A program made the position numbers and the translations under genes. The notes under the pieces are model-generated. The model was not told the origin of the DNA. It saw only the letters and a list, made by a program, of their open reading frames with translations, and made no database searches. DNA of 64,000 nucleotides from NCBI GenBank assembly GCA_020638635.1, contig JACKIE010000001.1:186001-250000 (forward strand). The letters are read 5' to 3'. The stretch comes from Planctomycetota bacterium. Its GTDB lineage: Bacteria; Planctomycetota; UBA8742; UBA2392. The stretch's first letter is position 1; every line of letters starts with the position of its first letter. This document shows, in pieces, positions 27,093 through 34,666 of the stretch.

Positions 27093-27871
27093 TACTCGTC
27101 CTTCGTTTGCTCTTCGTCCAGATCCACTCGCTGGCCGGTGATCAGCACCACGTATATGTCGTTGTCGCGGCCGAGCATGCCGGTCAGCACCAGCGCCTTG
27201 GCTTCCCCCACCACGCCGTCCGCCTTCAGGCGCTGGCTGTACACCAGCGGCGTCTGCACCTGCGCCGTGGTGCCGAACAGTTTCACTTCGTGGGTCTCGA
27301 TCGGCCGTACCACCTCGGCCATGGTCATGTCCAGGCTCAGGCGCAGGCCCTTGCCGTCGGCGCGCACGGCGCGCAGGCCGACCAGCAGGCCGTCCAGCAC
27401 CGTGTTCACCACCGGGTCGGCCACGCGTGTGGCGCCCCCGCCGCTGATGCCGAAGCCGCTGATGTAGGCGATCTCGTTGCTGATCACGATCGCACCCTGC
27501 TGTCCCTCAAACACAGTCAGGCGCGGGGCGCTGACCAGCTTGGCCTGCGAGACGATCTCCGGCGTCAGCTCGCCGGCCGGCACGGTCGATGCTCCGATCT
27601 CCAGGCAGCGCTGGCCGAACAGCCGCTTGGCCACTTCCGGCCGCGCGCGCAGGAAGCGCACCTCGATAGCGTAGGCATAGTCGGCCTTGCCCTCGAAGGC
27701 CGTGTAGAGCGGCAACTCGCTGTCCAGGCCGGCGGCGCCGATCTCGCCGCTGTACTCGACCTTGAAATCCCCCACCGGTTCCAGTGTCAGCAGCGGGCCC
27801 GCGGGCTCCGTTGTCGCGCAGGCGCAGGCCAACAGGCCCACGGCCGCGAACAGGGCGAGAATCAGCTTCAT
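27092..27871 (-). CDS. Lipoprotein with secretin-like beta domain
   Basis: 259 residues; signal with lipobox LLACACATT. Central residues about 110-150 read KLVSAPRLTVFEGQQGAIVI, which matches the hallmark of the secretin (GspD/PilQ) C-terminal domain, where a SAPRL-TxxGQ strand pair starts the barrel. It continues through a Gly-rich stretch (SGGGATRVAD) to LTGMLGRDNDIYVVLIT at the end. The length is only the secretin core without N-domains, so it is either a small outer-membrane oligomer or a soluble relative that keeps the fold. It is followed and preceded by paralogues. Confidence 0.7.
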   Translation of the reverse strand: MKLILALFAAVGLLACACATTEPAGPLLTLEPVGDFKVEYSGEIGAAGLDSELPLYTAFEGKADYAYAIEVRFLRARPEVAKRLFGQRCLEIGASTVPAGELTPEIVSQAKLVSAPRLTVFEGQQGAIVISNEIAYISGFGISGGGATRVADPVVNTVLDGLLVGLRAVRADGKGLRLSLDMTMAEVVRPIETHEVKLFGTTAQVQTPLVYSQRLKADGVVGEAKALVLTGMLGRDNDIYVVLITGQRVDLDEEQTKDE

Positions 27872-27949
27872 GATTGTCTCCGAGGGGATTGGCGTGGGGC
27901 TCGTACTGCCGTGTCGGTCGGGTAGTCAGCGTCGCAACTGGTGTTCAAT

Positions 27950-28735
27950 CTACTGCTGCTCGTCTTGAACGGGCTTGCGAGTTGGCCTTATCAGGACGAC
28001 ATAGACGAGTTCGTCTTCCGTCATGCCGGTAACGACGAGAATCTTGCCCTCCGACAGCTTGCCCTGACACTGCAGGTGCTTGGAGTAGAGGAACGGAGAC
28101 TTGACGAGAACTGGCCTTCCACCGGCGTCCATCTCTTTTTCAGGCATCGGCTGCGTCTGGTCCAAAAGTTTGAGATCCAGACTCAGGTACATGGTTGAAT
28201 CATCCACCTCTGTTGCCATCAATCCGATCATGCACGACGCCAGTTCATTCCCTATCTCGTTGGGATGGCGCTCGACGGCCTGCAGCCCGTTCTGCATCCC
28301 GTAGACGCCCCTGAAGCCGCTGGCGTAGGAAACTTGGGGCGTAACAGCGAGCACCCCCTCCTGCCCGTTTGCCGCTGTGATCGATGGAACGGCCAGAACC
28401 TTCAGTCTGCGGCGCTGAATCTCAACTATCTTTTTGTTCACACCGGGCCAGGAGGTTTCCCACGCATCGCTGCTGTCAACCGCCGGACCGAAGAACTCCG
28501 CAACCTCGTCCCGGGGACCGTAAACGATTCGCATCTCGATTTCGTACTGGCTCTCCACAGCAGCGTCAGGCGCCGCGTACTGCGGCAGGTCTTCAATGGC
28601 CTGTTGATCGGGCTCTTCGCTGAAACTCACTTCGAACTCCGGCACCGGTTCCAGCACAACTGGCTCAACCGTCGGCCTCGATGCGCAAGCAGCCAATAGC
28701 CCAACAGCCGCAATCAGCGCGGGAAGCACCTTCAT
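27950..28735 (-). CDS. Lipoprotein with secretin-like beta domain (paralogue)
   Basis: 261 residues from ATG 28735, where GGAG lies upstream; the frame is open to 28927. Lipobox GLLAACASR. It carries the same block as the next gene downstream (KVLAVPSITAANGQEGVLAV, SYASGFRG) and the same closing block (VVTGMTEDELVYVVLI). Start codons and lipoboxes are intact in all three copies, which argues that all are expressed. The divergent prfB starts 139 bases away. Confidence 0.7.
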   Translation of the reverse strand: MKVLPALIAAVGLLAACASRPTVEPVVLEPVPEFEVSFSEEPDQQAIEDLPQYAAPDAAVESQYEIEMRIVYGPRDEVAEFFGPAVDSSDAWETSWPGVNKKIVEIQRRRLKVLAVPSITAANGQEGVLAVTPQVSYASGFRGVYGMQNGLQAVERHPNEIGNELASCMIGLMATEVDDSTMYLSLDLKLLDQTQPMPEKEMDAGGRPVLVKSPFLYSKHLQCQGKLSEGKILVVTGMTEDELVYVVLIRPTRKPVQDEQQ

Positions 28736-28816
28736 GTATGTCTCCAAGGGGAAAGTGCGGGGCTTGCCCCGGCATGCTATGCGCGGGCGCCGGGCGCGCC
28801 AAGGTTTTTCTCCCCC

Positions 28817-28844
28817 GTGACACTTCCGCGACCTGCGGTACACT
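28817..28844 (+). promoter_or_regulatory. Candidate sigma-70 promoter for prfB
   Basis: GTGACA (28817-28822) and TACACT (28839-28844) are separated by 16 bases, 31 bases before the prfB ATG. The -10 is close to TATAAT; the -35 differs by one base from TTGACA. Seen by eye only. Confidence 0.4.
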
Positions 28845-28874
28845 GGGAACTGAAGTCCAACCCGGTGCGAGACG

Positions 28875-30006
28875 ATGCGCGAAGACCTGTTCGAAAAAGC
28901 CAGCCAACTCAGGGACCGAACCACCAAGCTACAGGTGTCCCTTTGACTATGACGGCCTGACGCGCAAGCTCGAGAAGCTCAACAAACAGACCGAAGTGGA
29001 CGGCTTTTGGACCAACCAGGAGGCCGCGCAGAAGGTCGTCAACGAGGCCCGCAAGCTGCGCGCGCAGACCGAGCCCGTGGGCGAGCTGGTCGCCAAGCTC
29101 GATGACATCCAGGCCATGCTCGATCTCGCCGACGAAGTCGGCGACGAGGCCACGTTCAACGAAGCCGAAAAGGCCCTGCGCGAAGCCGAGCACATCTACG
29201 AGAGAATCGAAACCCAGGCGCTGCTCAATGAACCGGGCGACGAAGGCAACTGCTTCCTGAGCGTGCAGGCCGGCACCGGCGGCACCGACGCCTGCGACTG
29301 GGCCCAGACCCTGTTCGAGATGTACATGCGCTGGGCGCGCAAGCAGGGCTACGACATCGACATCGTCGATTACCAGGACGACGAAGTGGCCGGCATCCGC
29401 AGCGCCGCGGCGCTGATCAAGGGCCCCTTCGCGGCCGGCTTCCTGCGCGGAGAGGTGGGCACCCACCGGCTGGTGCGGATTTCACCGTTCAACGCGGCCG
29501 GCAAACGGCAGACGGCGTTCGCGAGCGTGGACGTGGTGCCGGAGGCGCTGTCGGACGAGATCGACATCGAGATCAACGAGAACGACCTCGAGCTGAACTT
29601 CAGCCGCGCGGGCGGCAAGGGCGGCCAGAACGTGAACAAGGTGGAAAGCGCGGTGCGCATCACGCACGTGCCCACGGGGATCGTGGTGAGTTGCCGCAGC
29701 GAGCGCAGCCAGCACCAGAACCGCGCGATCGGCATGGAGATGCTGCGCGCCAAGCTGTACCAGATGGAGCGCGCCAAGCGCGACGAAGAGCTCGCCAAGC
29801 TGTACGGCGCCAAGGGCGAGGTAGGTTTCGGCCACCAGATCCGCAACTACGTGTTCAACCCGTACAAGTTGGTGAAGGATGCTAGAACGGGCGTGGAAAC
29901 CAGCCACGTGGAAAACGTGCTGGCCGGCGAAATCGACGAGTTCATAGAAGGCTATTTAAAATGGCACCACGGCAAGAAAACCCAAGCCGCTAAAGCTTCC
30001 GAGTAG
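28875..30006 (+). CDS. prfB: Peptide chain release factor 2, expressed by +1 programmed frameshift
   Basis: From ATG 28875 the zero frame reads 23 codons and hits an in-frame TGA at 28944-28946. Continuation needs a +1 shift on CTT, giving ...LQVSL then DYDGLTRKLEKLN in the +1 frame to TAG 30004-30006: 376 residues in all, like the 365 of E. coli RF2. Signatures are the SPF stop-codon reader (LVRISPFNAAGKRQ), the GGQ catalytic motif (RAGGKGGQNVNKVES) and SCRSERSQHQNR. It terminates translation at UGA and UAA. The frameshift autoregulates it: low RF2 lets ribosomes pause at UGA and shift. An ORF caller that does not allow the shift will give a wrong, upstream-extended N-terminus. Confidence 0.95.
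28933..28947 (+). promoter_or_regulatory. RF2 programmed +1 frameshift site
   Basis: AGGTG (28933-28937) is a Shine-Dalgarno-like stimulator three bases before CTT TGA C (28941-28947). Spacing and slippery codon equal those of E. coli prfB, where AGGGGG precedes UAU CUU UGA C. Confidence 0.93.
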
Positions 30007-30057
30007 TTCCGATCAGCCCGAAAGTCGCCATAGAAGGTCGCTTGCTTTCATACGGAG

Positions 30058-31746
30058 TTAGTCATCGTCATAACTTACATATACATCAGAATTTCCCGCT
30101 TGAAGCATCTGCTTTTCTTGCCAATCGATTCCTCCTACTCCGCTGAGATCAATAGCATCCAACGCTTCACTTTCTGCAACAAGGCTTTTCACCAGGGCCA
30201 GATCTCCCGAGTATCTGGAGTGCGCTAGTGAAATCATCTTGATCTTCGTACAGTTGGCCAACAGCCTCATAGTTTCGCTTCCAAGCCTGCTGCGACGCAA
30301 CTCAACTACGTTGCACTCCTCTTTCAACCTAGACAACAGACTATCTATTACATCCTGATCAAGATTCAGACAGATCAGTACTCTGATGCGCAAAGGTCCT
30401 CTACTAACCTCCTTTACTGGCCCTCGCAAGCCATCGATAGACATTTCTCGAAGCGCCGTTAGTGATCCCGTGACCTTGCTTAGATCTTCGAAAGTAATTG
30501 CGGTTCGATGCAGGGAGAGACGCCTAAGAGTGACACATTTCTGAATACTGCTCGCTAGTTGCGACGATTCCGTGTAGTCGTCTTCAATTTGCAGTTCCTC
30601 CATTTCTACGCAGCTTCGCAAATATCCCGCTTCGAAGCCGTCTATGTGGCTTAGTTGTAGTGTTTTGATGCTATTCTTGACAATGTCCCCTTTGCCAACA
30701 TTCAACGGCCACTCGGAATGCATGAGGGCTAATGAGTCCATTGACGCGCCGAGAAGCAAGTCTGCAAGACTCTTGTTTGCCCGATTCGGAAGACCGGACA
30801 ATGACACCTTAACTAGTCCTTGCCGTTGCCCAATCGCTTTCAACGAGAGAGCCACATCCTCATGTGATTCCACGCACGAGAAGTCCATATGTATACTATT
30901 GAGACTGTGGCTTGAGAGAATCTGCTCGACCAGCTTCGATGATAGGCTTGGACACCCTGCTATTCCGAAGTGACGCAATCGTTTGCAGCCCTGGAGTCTC
31001 GACAGCCCCGCAGCGGTCAGTTTGCTAGAATAGCTAATACTAATTGTTTCAATCGCAGGGTTTGCGTTTACTATCTTTGCAATGTAGTAATCGGATAACC
31101 CAAGAACGGGCTTGCCAGCAGAGTCCGCACCCTTGTCGGGGATGGCCAACTCGATCTCTTTAATGTTTCGTAACTTGGCGAGTCCGTCGTACACGCCCGA
31201 CTCCACTACTTTTCCTCCTTTGATGCTGACACATTCGACGTTAGGGCACCAAGCAATCCATGCAACCTCATCCCTCTCAATTACACCATAGTCGATTATG
31301 GCAACTGAGCTGAAGGTAGACTTTACAAAACACTCTTTCGGAACAGTGCTGAGAGGGACCGACCAGTCGATTTCCAACCTTTGAAGAGTGGCACAACCAA
31401 TCAACGCCTCCAATCCTTCGCTAAACTGACCTTCCTCAACATCGTCAGGCAACCATTCTACGGTAACTTCTCTGAGTCTAGTGAGATTGTCTACATCTGC
31501 CTTCAACAGACGCTCCACCCCGCTTATTCTCAACTTTTCCACATCCTTAGGAAGGTTCCTGAATTGACGCTCCGATCTCACAACCATTTGTCGGGACAGT
31601 TGCAGCTCTTCTTCTTGGTTGCTTTGTCCAGGAAGTTTTTGACTCATAACGGAACTGATCAGTGCGAAGCAGACCCCTGCCAATGCACGGTGCCAAGTAT
31701 CCCAGCACTTCTTGGCGCGGTATCGTTTTATGTACGGTTTTAACAT
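30058..31746 (-). CDS. Leucine-rich-repeat-like protein, A+T-rich, probably exported
   Basis: 562 residues. After a basic start there is one hydrophobic segment (about 22-36, LAGVCFALISSVMS), so it is exported or membrane-anchored. The body is made of irregular repeats of 22-26 residues in which Leu/Ile recur at fixed steps (for example LKTLQLSHIDGFEAGYL, LRRLSLHRTAITFEDLSKV, LREMSIDGLRG), the pattern of cysteine-poor LRR proteins. Codon use is much richer in A/T than all genes to the left, which suggests recent transfer. Ligand and role unknown. It sits beside the unknown 499-aa gene and the capsid-like gene. Confidence 0.7.
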   Translation of the reverse strand: MLKPYIKRYRAKKCWDTWHRALAGVCFALISSVMSQKLPGQSNQEEELQLSRQMVVRSERQFRNLPKDVEKLRISGVERLLKADVDNLTRLREVTVEWLPDDVEEGQFSEGLEALIGCATLQRLEIDWSVPLSTVPKECFVKSTFSSVAIIDYGVIERDEVAWIAWCPNVECVSIKGGKVVESGVYDGLAKLRNIKEIELAIPDKGADSAGKPVLGLSDYYIAKIVNANPAIETISISYSSKLTAAGLSRLQGCKRLRHFGIAGCPSLSSKLVEQILSSHSLNSIHMDFSCVESHEDVALSLKAIGQRQGLVKVSLSGLPNRANKSLADLLLGASMDSLALMHSEWPLNVGKGDIVKNSIKTLQLSHIDGFEAGYLRSCVEMEELQIEDDYTESSQLASSIQKCVTLRRLSLHRTAITFEDLSKVTGSLTALREMSIDGLRGPVKEVSRGPLRIRVLICLNLDQDVIDSLLSRLKEECNVVELRRSRLGSETMRLLANCTKIKMISLAHSRYSGDLALVKSLVAESEALDAIDLSGVGGIDWQEKQMLQAGNSDVYVSYDDD

Positions 31747-31896
31747 AAGACATGACCAGATTCTGAAGAGCTCATGGCCACCTTCTCGCGAGTTCGACTA
31801 CGTCTGGAGATCAGGACCAGTTTACATTTTGAGCTGACCCTAGAACGCTTGCGACATGGCCCGAGGACGGAGTTCACCACGAGTTTTTCATAAATA
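31747..31896. other. Spacer with no clear gene, possible decayed element
   Basis: 150 bases between two minus-strand genes. A short run around AGCTCAAAATGTAAACTGG (reverse strand, about 31818-31836) and the GGTCCTGATCTCC that follows look like the end sequences of insertion elements I have seen in other genomes, but no inverted repeats or transposase remain here. Treat as an unproven remnant. Confidence 0.2.
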
Positions 31897-33396
31897 CTAC
31901 TTTACACAGACAACATAACCCATCCATTCGTACATAACATTAAGCTTGTATCGCAAGCTGCATATTGCCCAGCCATCTGGAGCTTTTTGTTTGTCAAGTT
32001 CGATGGTGGCATTTTCAGCTTCACTAACTTTTGGGATTGGCTGGCCTTTGTCGTAATACGGCGGGAACTCGGTTACTGAATGCACTGTTTCATAGTACAT
32101 ATCCGTTGCTTTGATCTCTAATCCCATGTAATGGGTTTCTATGGCTCGTCTGCAAGGCGTGCGGCAGTTTAACCCCATCTCGGAAAGAAAATAACTGATG
32201 TGTTGCTGCCACGCCTGATCAACGGCAGTCGGTACGAGTTTTGTATCAGTAAACTGTTTAGCGATGGCGTCCTGAAGCTGTTTTTCAATCTCTTCTGCAG
32301 CCGGGGAGCCTCTTTCCGGACTCAGCGGAGCAGGAGGCGTGTACAATCCTCGATGCTGTAAAACAGCCGCCCAGACCGCGTCACACGCCATCGACAATAC
32401 TTCATCCACCTTGTCCTTTACATCCTTTGTAATGGGAATCGCATAGTCCTTGAAAAGCATGTCAAGTTCAAAGCCACTGGCAATCCATGCGAATTGCCTG
32501 GCTCGACAATCCTCTGTGGTACCGAGATACAAGTCGCGGACTTGCTTCCCCTCTTTCGTTGCTTTGCTAACCGCATCTTGATGGGGCTTCGCTAAATCTC
32601 GATAGGGCTTCTTCAACCGTTCCCCCGGGGGACGATCCGGATCTGGCTCGACAAAGTCACTTCTTTTGCCTTTTTCTGTTGGGAGGCTGGGACCTTGCTG
32701 TCCGGCTTCAATCTTGAATGGAGAGAGACCACTCCCCGGCTCCTGCGGTGATGGATCGGGAAGTACAATTGGTTTATCAAGGTCTTTACGTCCCTGCCCG
32801 GGGCCGTATGGAAAGCGGGACTTGCGCTCGTCGTGGCGGATGGGAGGAACCGGCGCTGGTAAATCACCGCCACGTTTCTCACCCCTCTCTCTATCTTCCT
32901 GCAGAAACACCGGTGGTAGCACTTCACCGGCACTGGTTTGGGCAAGGGTGTAGTTTCTTATCGCGCCTTCTTTGGGCTGTGTGCTGCCGAGGATGTCGCC
33001 AAACAACAATGCGGAGGTGTTTATGAGCTGCGGGTACTGACGCGTGTACTTGATCTGTGTTGTCTCCGCGGGGGCGGGGTGGCCGGTGATAAGCTCCGCG
33101 GACTCCGTGTCTCCGATCGGCATGCGCTTGTTCTTCAGCGTCACACCGGCGCTCGGAGCAATGCCCAAGTCAGCCGATGATTGAAGTGCACTGCCGCCCG
33201 GCATGTACTCGGGGCCGAAGGCGCCTTGGTTCATCATTTCGGTCAGGGCTTTGGCCTGATCCATCCAACTTTGGCCGCCGAACTCCTCTTTCAGGAATTC
33301 CTCGCCTGCCATCACCTGTGGACGGCCATTTTGCAGGATGTACGTCACGCCTTTGGGGGCGCAGTTGTTGCATTTTTTGACAGTCTCTTCGTTCAT
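31897..33396 (-). CDS. Unknown 499-aa protein paired with capsid-like gene
   Basis: Start at ATG 33396 (MNEETVKKCNNC), eight bases after GGAG, chosen over the upstream frame opening at 33789, which overlaps the capsid-like gene. N-terminus: a C9-N-N-C12 pair and a compact region with MAGEEFLKEEFGGQSWMDQAKALTEMM. Middle (about 170-300): very rich in Pro, Gly, Asp and Arg, likely disordered. C-terminal domain (about 340-499): mostly helical with four further Cys (SMACDAVWAA, GLNCRTPCRRAI), which could bind metal or form disulfides, and ends in ICSLRYKLNVMYEWMGYVVCVK, split here as its last hydrophobic strand. No signal peptide. It follows the capsid-like gene by 74 bases and could be a cargo or minor-coat-type partner. 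Composition is lower in G+C than the surroundings. Confidence 0.6.
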   Translation of the reverse strand: MNEETVKKCNNCAPKGVTYILQNGRPQVMAGEEFLKEEFGGQSWMDQAKALTEMMNQGAFGPEYMPGGSALQSSADLGIAPSAGVTLKNKRMPIGDTESAELITGHPAPAETTQIKYTRQYPQLINTSALLFGDILGSTQPKEGAIRNYTLAQTSAGEVLPPVFLQEDRERGEKRGGDLPAPVPPIRHDERKSRFPYGPGQGRKDLDKPIVLPDPSPQEPGSGLSPFKIEAGQQGPSLPTEKGKRSDFVEPDPDRPPGERLKKPYRDLAKPHQDAVSKATKEGKQVRDLYLGTTEDCRARQFAWIASGFELDMLFKDYAIPITKDVKDKVDEVLSMACDAVWAAVLQHRGLYTPPAPLSPERGSPAAEEIEKQLQDAIAKQFTDTKLVPTAVDQAWQQHISYFLSEMGLNCRTPCRRAIETHYMGLEIKATDMYYETVHSVTEFPPYYDKGQPIPKVSEAENATIELDKQKAPDGWAICSLRYKLNVMYEWMGYVVCVK

Positions 33397-33470
33397 GGCG
33401 GGCTCCGGGTCCGGGCTTACGTTCGGTGCTTTGCGCCGTCCTCGCCCTTCCGGGCGGGGCTGGCGCTGTG

Positions 33471-34427
33471 CTACCCGCCTCCGCAGTCCGCCACGGTTGT
33501 GAAGTTGCGGATGATGCTCAGAGCACCCTGGCTGCCCACCGCCACGCCGGCCGGCATGCTTACCCACACGTCGATGCCCGGCTGCATACCCGGCGATCCC
33601 GGGCCGCCCGCGTCCGGGTTGTAAATCCCCTGCACCACCCGCTTGTTGAAGGGGTTGCTCATCTGCTGCCGGGGCAGAATGCCGGTCACGCCCCGCGTGG
33701 GACCCTTCCCGCCGTCGTCGCCCGTCACCATGAAATAGATGTATTCGCCGTCGAGGCCGCTCTTGTTGATGAAGTCGTTGACCAGCCATGGCGTGCCGTT
33801 GAAGGAGTCCACACTGCCCGGGCCCATGCGGCGCTTGTCAGGATGATACCACGTCCAGGGCTCGCGCTCAGGCTTAAAACCGGCCGCGCGGCACAGGCTG
33901 CGGTAGGTGCGCAGGCCGCGCTTGCTGCTCATGATCAGGGTCGGGCGCCCGGTGCCAGCGACTACGCGCTCGTAAGCGTCGTCGAGACAGTCCAGGGTTA
34001 GCGCCCCGGCCGCCATGTCCACGATGCGGCTGGCGTCGCACAGGGTCACCAGTCCGGTCGCGGTGTTCACGATCCACTGGGCGTAGGCGTACAGCACCTG
34101 CCGCTTGGCGATGGCGTACCGGGCCGCATCGAGCTGCGTGGGAAACTGCACGCGGTCAAGGTCCACGCCGCAGATGGCATAGCGCGCGATGAAGTCGAGC
34201 AAGCTGAAGGTCGCCTGCGAAACCGTGGGCAGGGCTTCGGTGACCTCGGTGCAGTCGCTCTTGACAGACGCCGGGGTGAGTTCGGTGGCGCGCGGATAAG
34301 TGAGCGACTGGCCGTCCACGCCCTGCCAGGCCCAGTAGTCCAGAAACGGGATTGCAACCGGCGAGTTTTCCACCAGCCAGCGGGCAACAGGACTGTCGCC
34401 CAGCAGGAAGGCATTGGACAGCGGCAT
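33471..34427 (-). CDS. HK97-fold phage major-capsid-like protein
   Basis: 318 residues from ATG 34427, where TTTGGAG lies five bases upstream. The order of elements matches Gp7-like/HK97-fold coat proteins: an N-arm (PVARWLVENSPVAIPFLDY), GQSLTYPRATELTPASV, a glutamate-rich ESLTI-like loop (EVTEALPTVSQATFSLLDF), a long helix with AARYAIAKRQVLYAYAQWIV (about 100-119), then the A-domain block RPTLIMSSKRGLRTYRSLCRAAGF (about 161-184), followed by FNGTPWLVNDFINKSG and a Gly-rich YIYFMVTGDDGGKG loop and GVTGILP. No phage portal, protease, terminase or tail gene is in the window, and the neighbours are chromosomal. Possible meanings are a domesticated shell, an encapsulin-like compartment, or a relic. 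The family assignment is by pattern reading only. Confidence 0.6.
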   Translation of the reverse strand: MPLSNAFLLGDSPVARWLVENSPVAIPFLDYWAWQGVDGQSLTYPRATELTPASVKSDCTEVTEALPTVSQATFSLLDFIARYAICGVDLDRVQFPTQLDAARYAIAKRQVLYAYAQWIVNTATGLVTLCDASRIVDMAAGALTLDCLDDAYERVVAGTGRPTLIMSSKRGLRTYRSLCRAAGFKPEREPWTWYHPDKRRMGPGSVDSFNGTPWLVNDFINKSGLDGEYIYFMVTGDDGGKGPTRGVTGILPRQQMSNPFNKRVVQGIYNPDAGGPGSPGMQPGIDVWVSMPAGVAVGSQGALSIIRNFTTVADCGGG

Positions 34428-34467
34428 GGTTTCTCCAAAGAGATCGGTGAGTAGACCGGGGAAACGA

Positions 34468-34496
34468 AGTCTAGCCCGCCACATGGAGACCAGCAA
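34468..34496 (-). promoter_or_regulatory. Candidate sigma-70 promoter for the capsid-like gene
   Basis: On the minus strand TTGCTG (34491-34496) and TAGACT (34468-34473) are 17 bases apart, about 40 bases upstream of the start codon. It lies in a local A+T-rich stretch. Confidence 0.35.
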
Positions 34497-34666
34497 ACGT
34501 TTTTGTTTTTTTATTCCAGTTGTTGCACTGTATTACACACTATTTTGAGCTACTCGATTTTCTGCCCCGGCTACCCCGCTCCCGGCCGTAACAGCCTTAT
34601 GGACGGCGCTGGAATGCGGCGCGGGTTCGGGTATGATTCCGGTCCCCTTGCTCGACTGGAGGCTTC

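Noticed and set aside
28681..28944. In-frame upstream extension of prfB to 28681
   Set aside because: This frame overlaps the divergent lipoprotein start and promoter; the true RF2 start is in the zero frame at 28875 and joins through the frameshift.
33397..33789. Upstream extension of the 499-aa gene
   Set aside because: It overlaps the capsid-like gene in another frame and has Arg/Gly-rich shadow composition; the ATG at 33396 has a ribosome-binding site.
30058..34427. Complete prophage
   Set aside because: Only one capsid-like gene is recognisable; no integrase, terminase, portal, tail or lysis gene, and no attachment-site repeat was seen.
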